From contig CAMCPC010000043.1 in assembly GCA_945876665.1 (NCBI GenBank), positions 1-8,369 on the forward strand: a stretch of 8,369 bases of DNA, read 5' to 3'. Every line of letters starts with the position of its first letter. Position 1 is the stretch's first letter. Under the pieces are notes generated by a model. It saw only the letters and a list, made by a program, of their open reading frames with translations. It was not told the DNA's origin and searched no databases. The position numbers and the translations under genes were made by a program. The DNA comes from an uncultured Oscillospiraceae bacterium (GTDB lineage: Bacteria; Bacillota; Clostridia; UBA1381). This document shows positions 1 to 5,713 of the stretch, piece after piece.

Positions 1-1
1 T

Positions 2-79
2 TATCTGATTAATCAGTGTATAAGAAATTTTGAAAAGGAAAACGGTAAAATTGAACCAGACGACAAAGGCGCTGTTTAA
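2..79 (+). CDS. C-terminal fragment of an unidentified protein (5' end outside window)
   Basis: Reading frame 2 is open from the window edge to a TAA at 77-79, while the other two plus-strand frames stop within the first 15 bases. The visible 25 residues are hydrophilic and charged (for example NFEKENGKIEPDDKGAV at the C terminus). They are too few to assign a family, and I do not recognise them. The stop codon sits inside the loop region of a good intrinsic terminator, which supports this being the real 3' end of a transcribed gene rather than a chance frame. The gene would be the last in its transcription unit. Confidence 0.6.
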   Translation, partial: YLINQCIRNFEKENGKIEPDDKGAV

Positions 80-94
80 AACAGCGCCTTTTTT
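68..94 (+). terminator. Intrinsic terminator of the upstream gene
   Basis: GGCGCTGT (68-75) pairs perfectly with ACAGCGCC (81-88) around a 5-nt loop and is followed directly by six T (89-94). The stem starts inside the last codons of the upstream reading frame and the loop carries its TAA stop, a compact arrangement common in Firmicutes. Confidence 0.92.
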
Positions 95-101
95 GTGAAA
101 C

Positions 102-142
102 AAAAAAACACTCCGACAAGGGCGGTTTCCCAAGCCGGAGTG
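102..142 (-). terminator. Terminator of the minus-strand tRNA-Thr unit
   Basis: On the minus strand CACTCCG (142-136) pairs with CGGAGTG (115-109), with an additional GGG/CCC pairing nearer the loop, and is followed by seven T (108-102). It lies about 115 bases beyond the tRNA 3' end. On the plus strand the same hairpin is followed only by a broken T tract (146-150), so the minus direction is the likely functional one. Confidence 0.75.
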
Positions 143-200
143 CAATTTTTATTTAAGCGCTGGTGGACGCTTTTTTGGTTCGTAACCGTCCTTTTTCCAG

Positions 201-223
201 ACTTTTTGCCTGCGGCAAAAAGT
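201..223. repeat. Perfect 10-bp inverted repeat in the tRNA 3' trailer
   Basis: ACTTTTTGCC (201-210) and GGCAAAAAGT (214-223) are perfect complements separated by three bases. The hairpin lies between tRNA-Thr and its terminator, and a smaller hairpin CGCA-CATT-TGCG (226-237) lies next to it. No T tract follows on either strand beyond the one inside the stem itself, so it is more likely a trailer-RNA structure or a remnant of an interspersed repeat than a main terminator. Confidence 0.55.
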
Positions 224-255
224 TTCGCACATTTGCGGGAAATGAACCGTTACCA

Positions 256-331
256 TGGAGCTAACGAGCGGAGTCGAACCGCCGACCTCTTCATTACCAA
301 TGAAGTGCTCTGCCTACTGAGCTACGTCAGC
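256..331 (-). tRNA. tRNA-Thr (anticodon GGU)
   Basis: Read on the minus strand, the 7-bp acceptor stem is GCTGACG (331-325) with CGTTAGC, including one G-T pair. A D arm with AGCTCAGTAGGCAGAGC follows, then the anticodon arm CTTCA-TTGGTAA-TGAAG, whose loop carries GGT at the anticodon position and so decodes ACC/ACU threonine codons. The T arm is GGCGG-TTCGACT-CCGCT. The discriminator base is T and the CCA tail is encoded (258-256), giving 76 nt in all. Its promoter is at 397-425 and its terminator at 102-142, so it appears to be a single-gene unit. Confidence 0.97.
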
Positions 332-396
332 ATTTGTGTTACAAGTATATTAAATATATTACCGCAATATTTCAAAATACCTTAAGTAACTATATT

Positions 397-425
397 ATTA
401 TATTATAATAAGACAGGTTTGTCAA
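397..425 (-). promoter_or_regulatory. Sigma-A type promoter for tRNA-Thr
   Basis: Minus strand: a perfect -35 TTGACA (425-420), a 17-bp spacer, and a perfect -10 TATAAT (402-397). Transcription would start near 390, about 60 bases before the mature tRNA 5' end. Two consensus hexamers with optimal spacing fit strong expression of a stable RNA. Confidence 0.88.
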
Positions 426-448
426 TACCATGATACATTTTTTTCTTC

Positions 449-477
449 TTGTTATTATAGCTTATTTATTGTATAAT
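449..477 (+). promoter_or_regulatory. Sigma-A type promoter for the CAP-domain gene
   Basis: A -35 TTGTTA (449-454), a 17-bp spacer and a perfect -10 TATAAT (472-477) place the start near 484, so the leader is only about a dozen bases and the ribosome-binding site is almost at the 5' end. The promoter is divergent from the tRNA promoter, with 23 bp between the two -35 elements. Confidence 0.82.
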
Positions 478-497
478 ATTCTCGAGGAGTGAGGTTA

Positions 498-1307
498 ATG
501 AAAAGATTTTTAATACTGTTTCTTATTATGATGGGCATATCGGCTTCGGCATTTGCAGAGGACGATATATCCGTATATCTGAACAACGAAAAGCTGTCCT
601 TTGAGCAGGCTCCGATAATTCAACACGACTCCACGCTTGTGCCGTTCCGCGCAATATTTGAAAAGCTTGACATGACGGTGCAGTGGTTTGAAAGCGAAAG
701 ACGTGTCACCGCGCAGAAAGAAGATATTGCTATAACGCTTTTCATTGACAGGTCTGTGATGTATGTCAATGATGAAGTGATTGAGCTTAATACTCCGCCG
801 ATTATTTATAATGATTTTACACTTGTACCGCTCCGCGCCGTTTCAGAGGCGGCGGGCGCGCAGGTGGACTGGAACGGCGAAACGCGCACTGTTACAATCA
901 CAGCGCAGGAGAGCAGCTTTGAAAGCTGGGCAAAGCAGGTGCTTATACTGACGAACAACGAGCGCAGTAAAAACGGCTTAAATCCGCTACAATGGGATGA
1001 TTCCCTTGCCGCGCTTGCAAAAACGCACTGTGAGGATATGATAAACCGCAATTTCTTTTCACACAACAACCCCGACGGCGAAACGCCATTTGACAGAATG
1101 AAAAAAGCCGGTATATCCTACTGGGCGGCGGGCGAAAACATTGCCGCAGGGCAATATTCACCCGAGGCGGTTGTGGAATCCTGGATGAACAGCGAGGGAC
1201 ACCGCAAAAATATATTAAACCCCGACTTCAAATGTCTTGGCGTAAGCGTCATTAAGGGCGGCGAATACGGAATTTACTGGGCGCAGGAATTTGCAAGATT
1301 TAAGTAA
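498..1307 (+). CDS. Secreted CAP/SCP-domain protein with N-terminal copper-amine-oxidase-N-like domain
   Basis: A 269-aa exported protein. I prefer ATG 498 because GAGGAG (484-489) lies 8 bases upstream; an in-frame GTG at 489 overlaps that site. Residues 1-20 form a signal peptide (MKRF, hydrophobic core, ASAFA before the acidic mature start). Residues about 25-136 resemble the copper amine oxidase N-terminal domain (PF07833), with the twin repeats TLVPFRAIFEKL (46) and TLVPLRAVSEAAG (108) and the ending VDWNGETRTVTI. Despite the family name this domain is generally a cell-surface or protein-contact module. Residues about 147-266 form a CAP domain (PF00188, YkwD-like) with the usual His/Glu cluster: H189 in SHNNPDG, E213 in GENIA, and E233 and H235 in NSEGHR. 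Related clostridial proteins are secreted or spore-coat associated. The molecular activity is unknown. No terminator follows, so read-through into the riboswitch leader is possible. Confidence 0.9.
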   Translation: MKRFLILFLIMMGISASAFAEDDISVYLNNEKLSFEQAPIIQHDSTLVPFRAIFEKLDMTVQWFESERRVTAQKEDIAITLFIDRSVMYVNDEVIELNTPPIIYNDFTLVPLRAVSEAAGAQVDWNGETRTVTITAQESSFESWAKQVLILTNNERSKNGLNPLQWDDSLAALAKTHCEDMINRNFFSHNNPDGETPFDRMKKAGISYWAAGENIAAGQYSPEAVVESWMNSEGHRKNILNPDFKCLGVSVIKGGEYGIYWAQEFARFK

Positions 1308-1337
1308 TTATGTAACAAAAAAATAATATTTACCCTA

Positions 1338-1366
1338 TTGACACATACTATTAATAGTGGTAGTAT
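1338..1366 (+). promoter_or_regulatory. Promoter of the asd-dapA-dapB operon, with a palindrome in the spacer
   Basis: A consensus -35 TTGACA (1338-1343), a 17-bp spacer and -10 TAGTAT (1361-1366) put the start near 1373, just ahead of the riboswitch aptamer. The spacer contains a perfect 12-bp palindrome, ACTATTAATAGT (1347-1358), which is positioned where a repressor dimer would block polymerase. Whether a protein binds it is unknown. Confidence 0.8.
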
Positions 1367-1372
1367 TATATT

Positions 1373-1594
1373 ATAAAAGCAAGGTAGAGGCGCGTTTTTA
1401 TAAAAGTAGCCGTACGGAGGTATGCAGTTACCTGTGAAATACGGTGAAAGGATAGGACGCCGAAGTTTCAGTGCGATTGCACGCGCTGTTGCTGGGCATG
1501 CCGTTAAAAGCGGTATGACTGTCATCGTAAGGTGGGGAGCTATCGCTGGTTTTGTTATGCAAACATGGCAGTAGTTTCTGACTACTGCTTTTTT
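1373..1594 (+). ncRNA. Lysine riboswitch (L box) with expression platform
   Basis: The leader carries the conserved L-box blocks in order: AGGTAGAGGCGCG (1382-1394), AGTA (1405-1408), GAAAGGATAGGACGCCGAAG (1446-1465), TTGCTGGGC (1489-1497), GACTGTCAT (1517-1525) and GGGGAGCTATCGCTGG (1534-1549). The closing P1 region pairs GGTAG (1383-1387) with CTATC (1540-1544). In this family lysine binds the five-way junction and stabilises P1. The platform is transcriptional, because a clean terminator hairpin (1568-1594) follows. Lysine should therefore stop transcription before asd. The location directly upstream of asd-dapA-dapB matches known targets of this riboswitch class. Confidence 0.96.
1568..1594 (+). 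terminator. Riboswitch-controlled intrinsic terminator
   Basis: GCAGTAGT (1568-1575) pairs perfectly with ACTACTGC (1581-1588) over a 5-nt loop, followed by six T (1589-1594). It lies between the lysine aptamer and the asd ribosome-binding site, so it is the OFF structure of the riboswitch. I could not settle which upstream segment forms the competing antiterminator. Confidence 0.93.
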
Positions 1595-1621
1595 AATTAA
1601 ATTAAACAAAGGAGAGTCAAA

Positions 1622-2725
1622 ATGAAAGACAATTACAAGGTAGGTATTATAGGTGCAACAGGTATGGTCGGACAGCGTTTCATCACGCTTTTGCATGACC
1701 ATCCATGGTATACAATAGAAGTCCTTGCAGCTTCTCCGAGAAGCGCGGGCAAATCATACAAGGATGCTGTAGGCAGCAAGTGGGCTATGGACGAGGAAAT
1801 TCCTTCTTCTGTAGCAGATATGATAGTTATGAACGCAACAGATGATGTTGAAGAAATCGCAAAGAAGGTTGACTTCGTATTTTGCGCAGTTGACATGAAG
1901 AAGGACGAAATCAAGGCTCTTGAGGAAAGATACGCAAAGGCAGAATGTCCGGTTGTTTCAAACAACTCAGCGCATCGTCACACACCCGATGTACCGATGA
2001 TTATTCCGGAAATCAATCCGCAGCATCTTGAAATCATTCCTGCACAGCGTGAAAGACTTGGCACAAAGAGAGGCTTTATCGCAGTTAAGTCAAACTGTTC
2101 ATTACAGTCATATCTTCCTGCAATGGCGGTTATAAACATGAAGTATCCGATTGACCACGCTCTTGTTACAACATACCAAGCAATTTCAGGCGCTGGCAAG
2201 ACATTTGAAACATGGCCCGAAATGGTTGACAACCTTATCCCATATATCGGCGGTGAGGAAATGAAGTCAGAGGTTGAGCCGAACAAGGTGCTCGGTAAAA
2301 TCGAGGGCAAGGAAATTGTTCCGTCAGATGCACTTTCAATTGAGTGTCAGACATACAGAGTTCCTGTTTCAAACGGTCACACAGCGGCTATTTTCTTCTC
2401 ATTCAAGGACAGCGCAAACAAGCCGTCTATTGAAGAAATCGAAAAGATGTGGGCTGATTATTCAGGCGAGCCTCAGAAGCTTAATCTTCCGCACGCTCCG
2501 AAGCAGTTTATCCATGTATATACTGAAAAGGATCAGCCTGATCAGCCGCAGATAAAGACAGCGCGTGAAGTTGACGGCGGTATGGCAATAAGCTGCGGAC
2601 GTTTAAGAGAATCAACACAGTACGATTATAAGATGGTTTCCATGAGCCACAATACACTACGCGGTGCAGCCGGCGGCGCTGTTCTTCTTGCAGAGCTGCT
2701 TACTGCAAAGGGTTACATGGACTAA
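1622..2725 (+). CDS. asd: Aspartate-semialdehyde dehydrogenase (archaeal/fungal-type class)
   Basis: A 367-aa cytosolic enzyme that reduces L-4-aspartyl phosphate with NADPH to aspartate semialdehyde, the branch point to lysine/diaminopimelate, threonine and methionine. The nucleotide-binding loop is GATGMVGQRF (11-20). SNNSAHR is at 113-119. The catalytic cysteine is C159 in KSNCSLQ, and the active-site histidine is H253 in RVPVSNGHTAAI. The GATGxVGQRF start and the SAGK stretch at 41-44 resemble yeast Hom2 and archaeal enzymes more than the E. coli or Bacillus class; this is from family memory and was not aligned. The start is set by AAAGGAGAG ending 6 bases before ATG 1622. It is the first gene after the lysine riboswitch. 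Its TAA stop is part of a long inverted repeat that separates it from dapA. Confidence 0.96.
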   Translation: MKDNYKVGIIGATGMVGQRFITLLHDHPWYTIEVLAASPRSAGKSYKDAVGSKWAMDEEIPSSVADMIVMNATDDVEEIAKKVDFVFCAVDMKKDEIKALEERYAKAECPVVSNNSAHRHTPDVPMIIPEINPQHLEIIPAQRERLGTKRGFIAVKSNCSLQSYLPAMAVINMKYPIDHALVTTYQAISGAGKTFETWPEMVDNLIPYIGGEEMKSEVEPNKVLGKIEGKEIVPSDALSIECQTYRVPVSNGHTAAIFFSFKDSANKPSIEEIEKMWADYSGEPQKLNLPHAPKQFIHVYTEKDQPDQPQIKTAREVDGGMAISCGRLRESTQYDYKMVSMSHNTLRGAAGGAVLLAELLTAKGYMD

Positions 2726-2863
2726 ATTATTGTTTATAGGCGTAACCGATGGCGTGCGTTCGTAGGGGCGGATATTATCCGCCCGAATTGAAATGTGTAC
2801 GGCGGGCGGCTGATAGCCGCCCCTACAACGGGACGTCCCACAATACTGCTAAACAATAATTTA
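2723..2863. repeat. Palindromic intergenic element between asd and dapA
   Basis: The asd-dapA spacer is built from nested inverted repeats. The outer arms, TAAATTATTGTTTA (2723-2736) and TAAACAATAATTTA (2850-2863), are 14-bp perfect complements, and the left arm includes the asd stop codon. Inside them, GTAGGGGCGG (2762-2771) matches CCGCCCCTAC (2817-2826). Two strong hairpins lie within: GGGCGGAT-ATT-ATCCGCCC (2766-2784) and GGGCGGCT-GAT-AGCCGCCC (2804-2822). A 10-bp palindrome GGGACGTCCC follows (2830-2839). The GC-rich core differs sharply from the surrounding AT-rich leader. No T tract follows, so it is not an ordinary terminator. The core resembles interspersed GTAGGGGCGG-type repeats that I recall from Clostridia genomes (not checked). 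Confidence 0.85.
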
Positions 2864-2893
2864 TATTAAAAATAAAAGAAAGGAATTGATATT

Positions 2894-3784
2894 ATGGCAA
2901 AAGTATTACCATTCACAGGCTCAGGTGTTGCTATTGTAACACCGTTTGACGGCTTAAAGACAAACTATGACGAGCTTGGAAATTTAATTGAATACCACAT
3001 TGAAAACAACACTGACGCGATTATTATCTGCGGAACAACAGGTGAAGCGTCAACAATGCCTGACGAGGAGCATCTTGCAGCTATAAAGTTCACGGTTGAA
3101 AAGGCAGCAGGCAGAATCCCCGTAATCGCAGGTACAGGCTCAAATGACACCGCACACGCTGTAGAGCTTTCAAAGAAGGCAGAAGAATTCGGCGTTGACG
3201 GAATACTTTCAGTAACTCCGTACTACAACAAGACTACTCAAAAGGGTCTTGTAGCTCACTTCACAGCTATTGCAAACGCTATAAAGGTTCCTGTAATTCT
3301 TTACAACGTGCCTTCAAGAACAGGCATGAGCTTTGCAATCGACACACTAAAGGAGCTTGCAAAGGTGGAAAATATCGTAGCCGTAAAGGAAGCAAGCGGA
3401 AACATCAGCTACATGGCAAAGGTTGCCGCAGAGGTTCCCGAATTGTACATCTATTCCGGCAACGATGATATGATTGTTCCGACACTTTCACTTGGCGGAA
3501 AGGGCGTAATATCAGTTGTTGCGAATATTCTTCCTCAGGAAACACATAATATTTGTGAGTATTATTTCAACGGTGAGGTTGAAAAGTCAAGAGAGCTTCA
3601 GCTTAATATGCTTGACCTTATCAATAACCTATTTATCGAGGTTAATCCTGTTCCTGTAAAGACAGCTATGAACTTGCTTGGCTTTAATGCGGGCAACCTT
3701 CGTATGCCGCTTGTGGATATGGACAGCGCAAACCTTGAAAAGCTTAAGAAGTCTATGGTTGACTTTGGTATGAAGCTGGCGTAA
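2894..3784 (+). CDS. dapA: 4-hydroxy-tetrahydrodipicolinate synthase
   Basis: A 296-aa TIM-barrel aldolase that condenses pyruvate with aspartate semialdehyde, the committed step to lysine and diaminopimelate. The Schiff-base lysine is K165 in VAVKEASGN. The catalytic tyrosine is Y137 in LYNVPSRTGM, with R142 as the carboxylate-binding arginine. GTTGEAS is at 47-53 and VTPYYNK at 107-113. By alignment to E. coli numbering in my head, the lysine-inhibition positions H53 and E84 are D57 and H88 here, which suggests weak feedback inhibition (inference). The ribosome-binding site is AAAGGA, about 9 bases before ATG 2894. The gene follows asd after a structured 168-bp spacer and precedes dapB by 13 bases. 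Confidence 0.97.
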   Translation: MAKVLPFTGSGVAIVTPFDGLKTNYDELGNLIEYHIENNTDAIIICGTTGEASTMPDEEHLAAIKFTVEKAAGRIPVIAGTGSNDTAHAVELSKKAEEFGVDGILSVTPYYNKTTQKGLVAHFTAIANAIKVPVILYNVPSRTGMSFAIDTLKELAKVENIVAVKEASGNISYMAKVAAEVPELYIYSGNDDMIVPTLSLGGKGVISVVANILPQETHNICEYYFNGEVEKSRELQLNMLDLINNLFIEVNPVPVKTAMNLLGFNAGNLRMPLVDMDSANLEKLKKSMVDFGMKLA

Positions 3785-3797
3785 AGGAGTAAGACCA

Positions 3798-4556
3798 ATG
3801 ACAAAGATAATTATGAACGGCTGTAACGGTAAGATGGGTCAGGTTATAACACGTCTTGTAAATGAAGATCCCGACTGTGAAATCGTGGCAGGCTTTGACG
3901 TAAACGATTCAATCGAAAACACATATCCTGTTTTCACAAATCCGGATGAATTTACAGGCGATGCTGATGTTGTAATCGACTTTTCGCATCCGTCAGCGCT
4001 TACAAATATATTGAATTACTGCAAAAAGCGTCATCTGCCTGTAATTCTTGCGACAACAGGCTTTACAAATGAGCAGAAAAAGGAGTTCACAGACGCGTCA
4101 GAAGAAATCCCTGTTTTCTTCTCCGCAAACATGAGTCTTGGAATTAATCTTCTTATTGCTCTTGCAAAAAAAGCTACAAAGCTTTTAGAGGGTAATTTTG
4201 ATATAGAAATTGTTGAACGTCACCACAATCAGAAGATTGACGCTCCTTCGGGAACGGCGCTTGCAATTGCGGATGCAATTGACGAAACACTTTCTTTCCC
4301 TGCCGAATACGTATACGACAGACACGCCGTACGCAGAAAGAGAAAGAAAACAGAAATCGGTCTGCACGCTGTACGCGGCGGCACGATAGTGGGTGACCAC
4401 GAAATCATTTTCGCAGGTACTGACGAGGTTATCGAGCTTAAGCACAGCGCTCACAGCAAGGAAGTCTTTGCTGTAGGCGCAATCAAGGCGGCTAAGTTCA
4501 TCACCGACAAGCCGGCAGGAATGTATGATATGAATGATCTGATAAGCAATTTATAA
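3798..4556 (+). CDS. dapB: 4-hydroxy-tetrahydrodipicolinate reductase
   Basis: A 252-aa NAD(P)H-dependent reductase acting on the DapA product to give tetrahydrodipicolinate, the precursor of diaminopimelate, lysine and (through DpaAB in spore formers) dipicolinate. The Rossmann loop is NGCNGKMG (7-14). DFSHPSAL is at 61-68 and ATTGF at 85-89. The signature active site ERHHNQKIDAPSGTAL starts at 140, with catalytic H142 and K146, and RGGTIVGDHEI follows from 193. AAAGGAG lies just after the dapA stop, and the 13-bp gap indicates co-transcription with dapA. Length is normal for Firmicutes DapB. It ends the operon, with a strong terminator 13 bases after the stop codon. Confidence 0.97.
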   Translation: MTKIIMNGCNGKMGQVITRLVNEDPDCEIVAGFDVNDSIENTYPVFTNPDEFTGDADVVIDFSHPSALTNILNYCKKRHLPVILATTGFTNEQKKEFTDASEEIPVFFSANMSLGINLLIALAKKATKLLEGNFDIEIVERHHNQKIDAPSGTALAIADAIDETLSFPAEYVYDRHAVRRKRKKTEIGLHAVRGGTIVGDHEIIFAGTDEVIELKHSAHSKEVFAVGAIKAAKFITDKPAGMYDMNDLISNL

Positions 4557-4568
4557 CAGCTTTAAACG

Positions 4569-4602
4569 GAAGCGGTGCAGCATTGTTGCGCCGCTTCTTT
4601 TT
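4569..4602 (+). terminator. Intrinsic terminator of the asd-dapA-dapB operon
   Basis: GAAGCGGTGCA (4569-4579) pairs with TGCGCCGCTTC (4587-4597), an 11-bp stem with one G-T pair and a 7-nt loop, followed by TTTTT (4598-4602). It begins 13 bases after the dapB stop. Confidence 0.94.
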
Positions 4603-4612
4603 ATTAAATATA

Positions 4613-4641
4613 TTGACAAAAAACAATCTGAACATTACAAT
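4613..4641 (+). promoter_or_regulatory. Sigma-A type promoter upstream of the first AraC gene
   Basis: A perfect -35 TTGACA (4613-4618), a 17-bp spacer and -10 TACAAT (4636-4641) lie right after the dap terminator. The start near 4648 leaves a leader of about 110 bases before the ATG. A second -10-like TATAAT (4732-4737), without a good -35, lies much closer to the gene and could be an activator-dependent start. Between them GGCTATTT (4671-4678) and AAATAGTC (4701-4708) form an inverted repeat that could be an operator. Confidence 0.72.
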
Positions 4642-4760
4642 AAAACATATGATTATTATATTAAAATTGCGGCTATTTCAAAAAATAAGGTAAACAGCAA
4701 AAATAGTCGAGAAGTCTTTTCTTAAAAGAAGTATAATGTATTTATCGGAGGTGAGAAAAT

Positions 4761-5636
4761 ATGAACGAACAGATTTTAGCAGTACAACGGATGCAGGACT
4801 ATATAGAAACGCATTTAACAGATGAGATCACTATGGCAGACTTAGCAGGCGCCGCTTTGTTTTCGCCGTGGTATTCATACAGGCTTTTTAAAATGCTGAC
4901 AGGTATAACGCCTTCAGATTATATCCGCAGACTCCGTCTTTCAGAATCTGCAAAGAAGCTGAAAAATGAAGATGTTAAGATTTCGGATATTGCATTTGAA
5001 ATTGGCTTTGGCAGTGTTGACGGGTACCAAAGAGCATTTGTGCGGGAGTTCGGCTGTAATCCGAAAGAATATGCAAAAAATCCTGTTCCGATAACTCTTT
5101 TTATTCCTTACGGTGTGAAATTCAGAGATTTAAGAAAGGATGAATGTAAAATGGAAAATATTAAAAATGTATTTATTCAGGTAATTAAAAAGCCGGAAAG
5201 AAAGGTTATAATAAAGCGCGGAAAAACAGCAGATGATTATTTTGAATACTGTGAAGAAGTCGGCTGCGATGTATGGGGACTGCTTATGAGTATGGATTCT
5301 CTATGCGGTGAGCCTGTTTGTCTGTGGCTTCCCGACAGTATGAAAAAGAGCGGCACTTCTACCTATGTTCAGGGTGTTGAGGTTGATAAGGATTTCGAGG
5401 GTGATATTCCCGACGGTTTTGACATAATATCTTTGCCCGAAGCCGAATATCTGATGTTCCAGGGTGAGCCTTTCCGTGAAGAAGATTATTGTGAGGCGAT
5501 TACTGCGGTGCAGCAATCAATGAATAATTATGATCCGTCGGTTATCGGCTACAAATGGGATAAAGAAAACCCACGCATTCAGCTTGAGCCGAGAGGCGAG
5601 CGCGGTTATATCGAGCTTATGGCGGTGAGGAAGTAA
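4761..5636 (+). CDS. AraC-family transcriptional regulator with C-terminal GyrI-like effector-binding domain (paralog 1)
   Basis: A 291-aa protein with the DNA-binding part first. Residues about 5-105 form the two-helix-turn-helix AraC domain (MADLAGAALFSPWYSYRLFK, then the second motif VKISDIAFEIGFGSVDGYQRAFVREFGCNPKEY). Residues about 131-291 form an AraC-type effector-binding (GyrI-like, SHS2) domain with DYFEYCEEVGCDVWGLL (159-175), WLPDSM, GFDIISLPEAEYLMFQGE (219-236) and a C-terminal QLEPRGERGYIE. I recognise this C-terminal pattern as a recurring Firmicutes family, presumed to bind small hydrophobic or cationic ligands; the ligand here is unknown. The start follows GGAGGTGA (4747-4754) with a 6-base spacer. 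No obvious target gene is adjacent. AAAGGA (5135-5140) precedes in-frame Met131 at the domain junction. A 9-bp hairpin spans the stop codon. Confidence 0.9.
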   Translation: MNEQILAVQRMQDYIETHLTDEITMADLAGAALFSPWYSYRLFKMLTGITPSDYIRRLRLSESAKKLKNEDVKISDIAFEIGFGSVDGYQRAFVREFGCNPKEYAKNPVPITLFIPYGVKFRDLRKDECKMENIKNVFIQVIKKPERKVIIKRGKTADDYFEYCEEVGCDVWGLLMSMDSLCGEPVCLWLPDSMKKSGTSTYVQGVEVDKDFEGDIPDGFDIISLPEAEYLMFQGEPFREEDYCEAITAVQQSMNNYDPSVIGYKWDKENPRIQLEPRGERGYIELMAVRK

Positions 5637-5647
5637 CACCTCACCGC
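5622..5647 (+). repeat. Hairpin spanning the stop codon of the first AraC gene
   Basis: GCGGTGAGG (5622-5630) and CCTCACCGC (5639-5647) are perfect complements with an 8-nt loop that contains the TAA stop (5634-5636). No T tract follows on either strand, so it is not a standard terminator. It could protect the 3' end of a processed message or weaken read-through into the second AraC gene. Confidence 0.7.
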
Positions 5648-5680
5648 ACAAAATGTCAGGAAACTAACATTAAACTTCTG

Positions 5681-5686
5681 TATAAT
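5681..5686 (+). promoter_or_regulatory. Possible -10 element for the second AraC gene
   Basis: TATAAT lies 28 bases before the ATG of the second AraC gene, inside the 77-bp gap. No TTGACA-like -35 stands at 16-18 bp upstream (the sequence there is AGGAAA). It would need an activator, or it is fortuitous and the gene is read from upstream. Confidence 0.45.
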
Positions 5687-5713
5687 TAAGTCATACGGAA
5701 AGGAGAGAGCAAT

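Noticed and set aside
155..176. A plus-strand terminator (AAGCG/CGCTT followed by T)
   Set aside because: The stem is only 5 bp and the upstream gene already ends at a strong terminator (68-94); probably fortuitous.
95..385. A plus-strand open frame of 96 codons
   Set aside because: It runs antisense through the complete tRNA-Thr gene and its terminator and has no convincing ribosome-binding site; the translation has no family-like pattern.
489..491. GTG 489 as the start of the CAP-domain gene
   Set aside because: It overlaps the GAGGAG ribosome-binding site that serves ATG 498, and the signal peptide begins naturally at the ATG.
1274..1702. A minus-strand open frame of 142 codons
   Set aside because: It lies antisense to the lysine riboswitch, its terminator and the start of asd. 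The plus-strand features are certain, and the translation looks random.
2762..2826. CRISPR-like repeats
   Set aside because: The two GGGCGG hairpins differ in loop and sequence and there is no repeat-spacer periodicity; they are better explained as one palindromic element.
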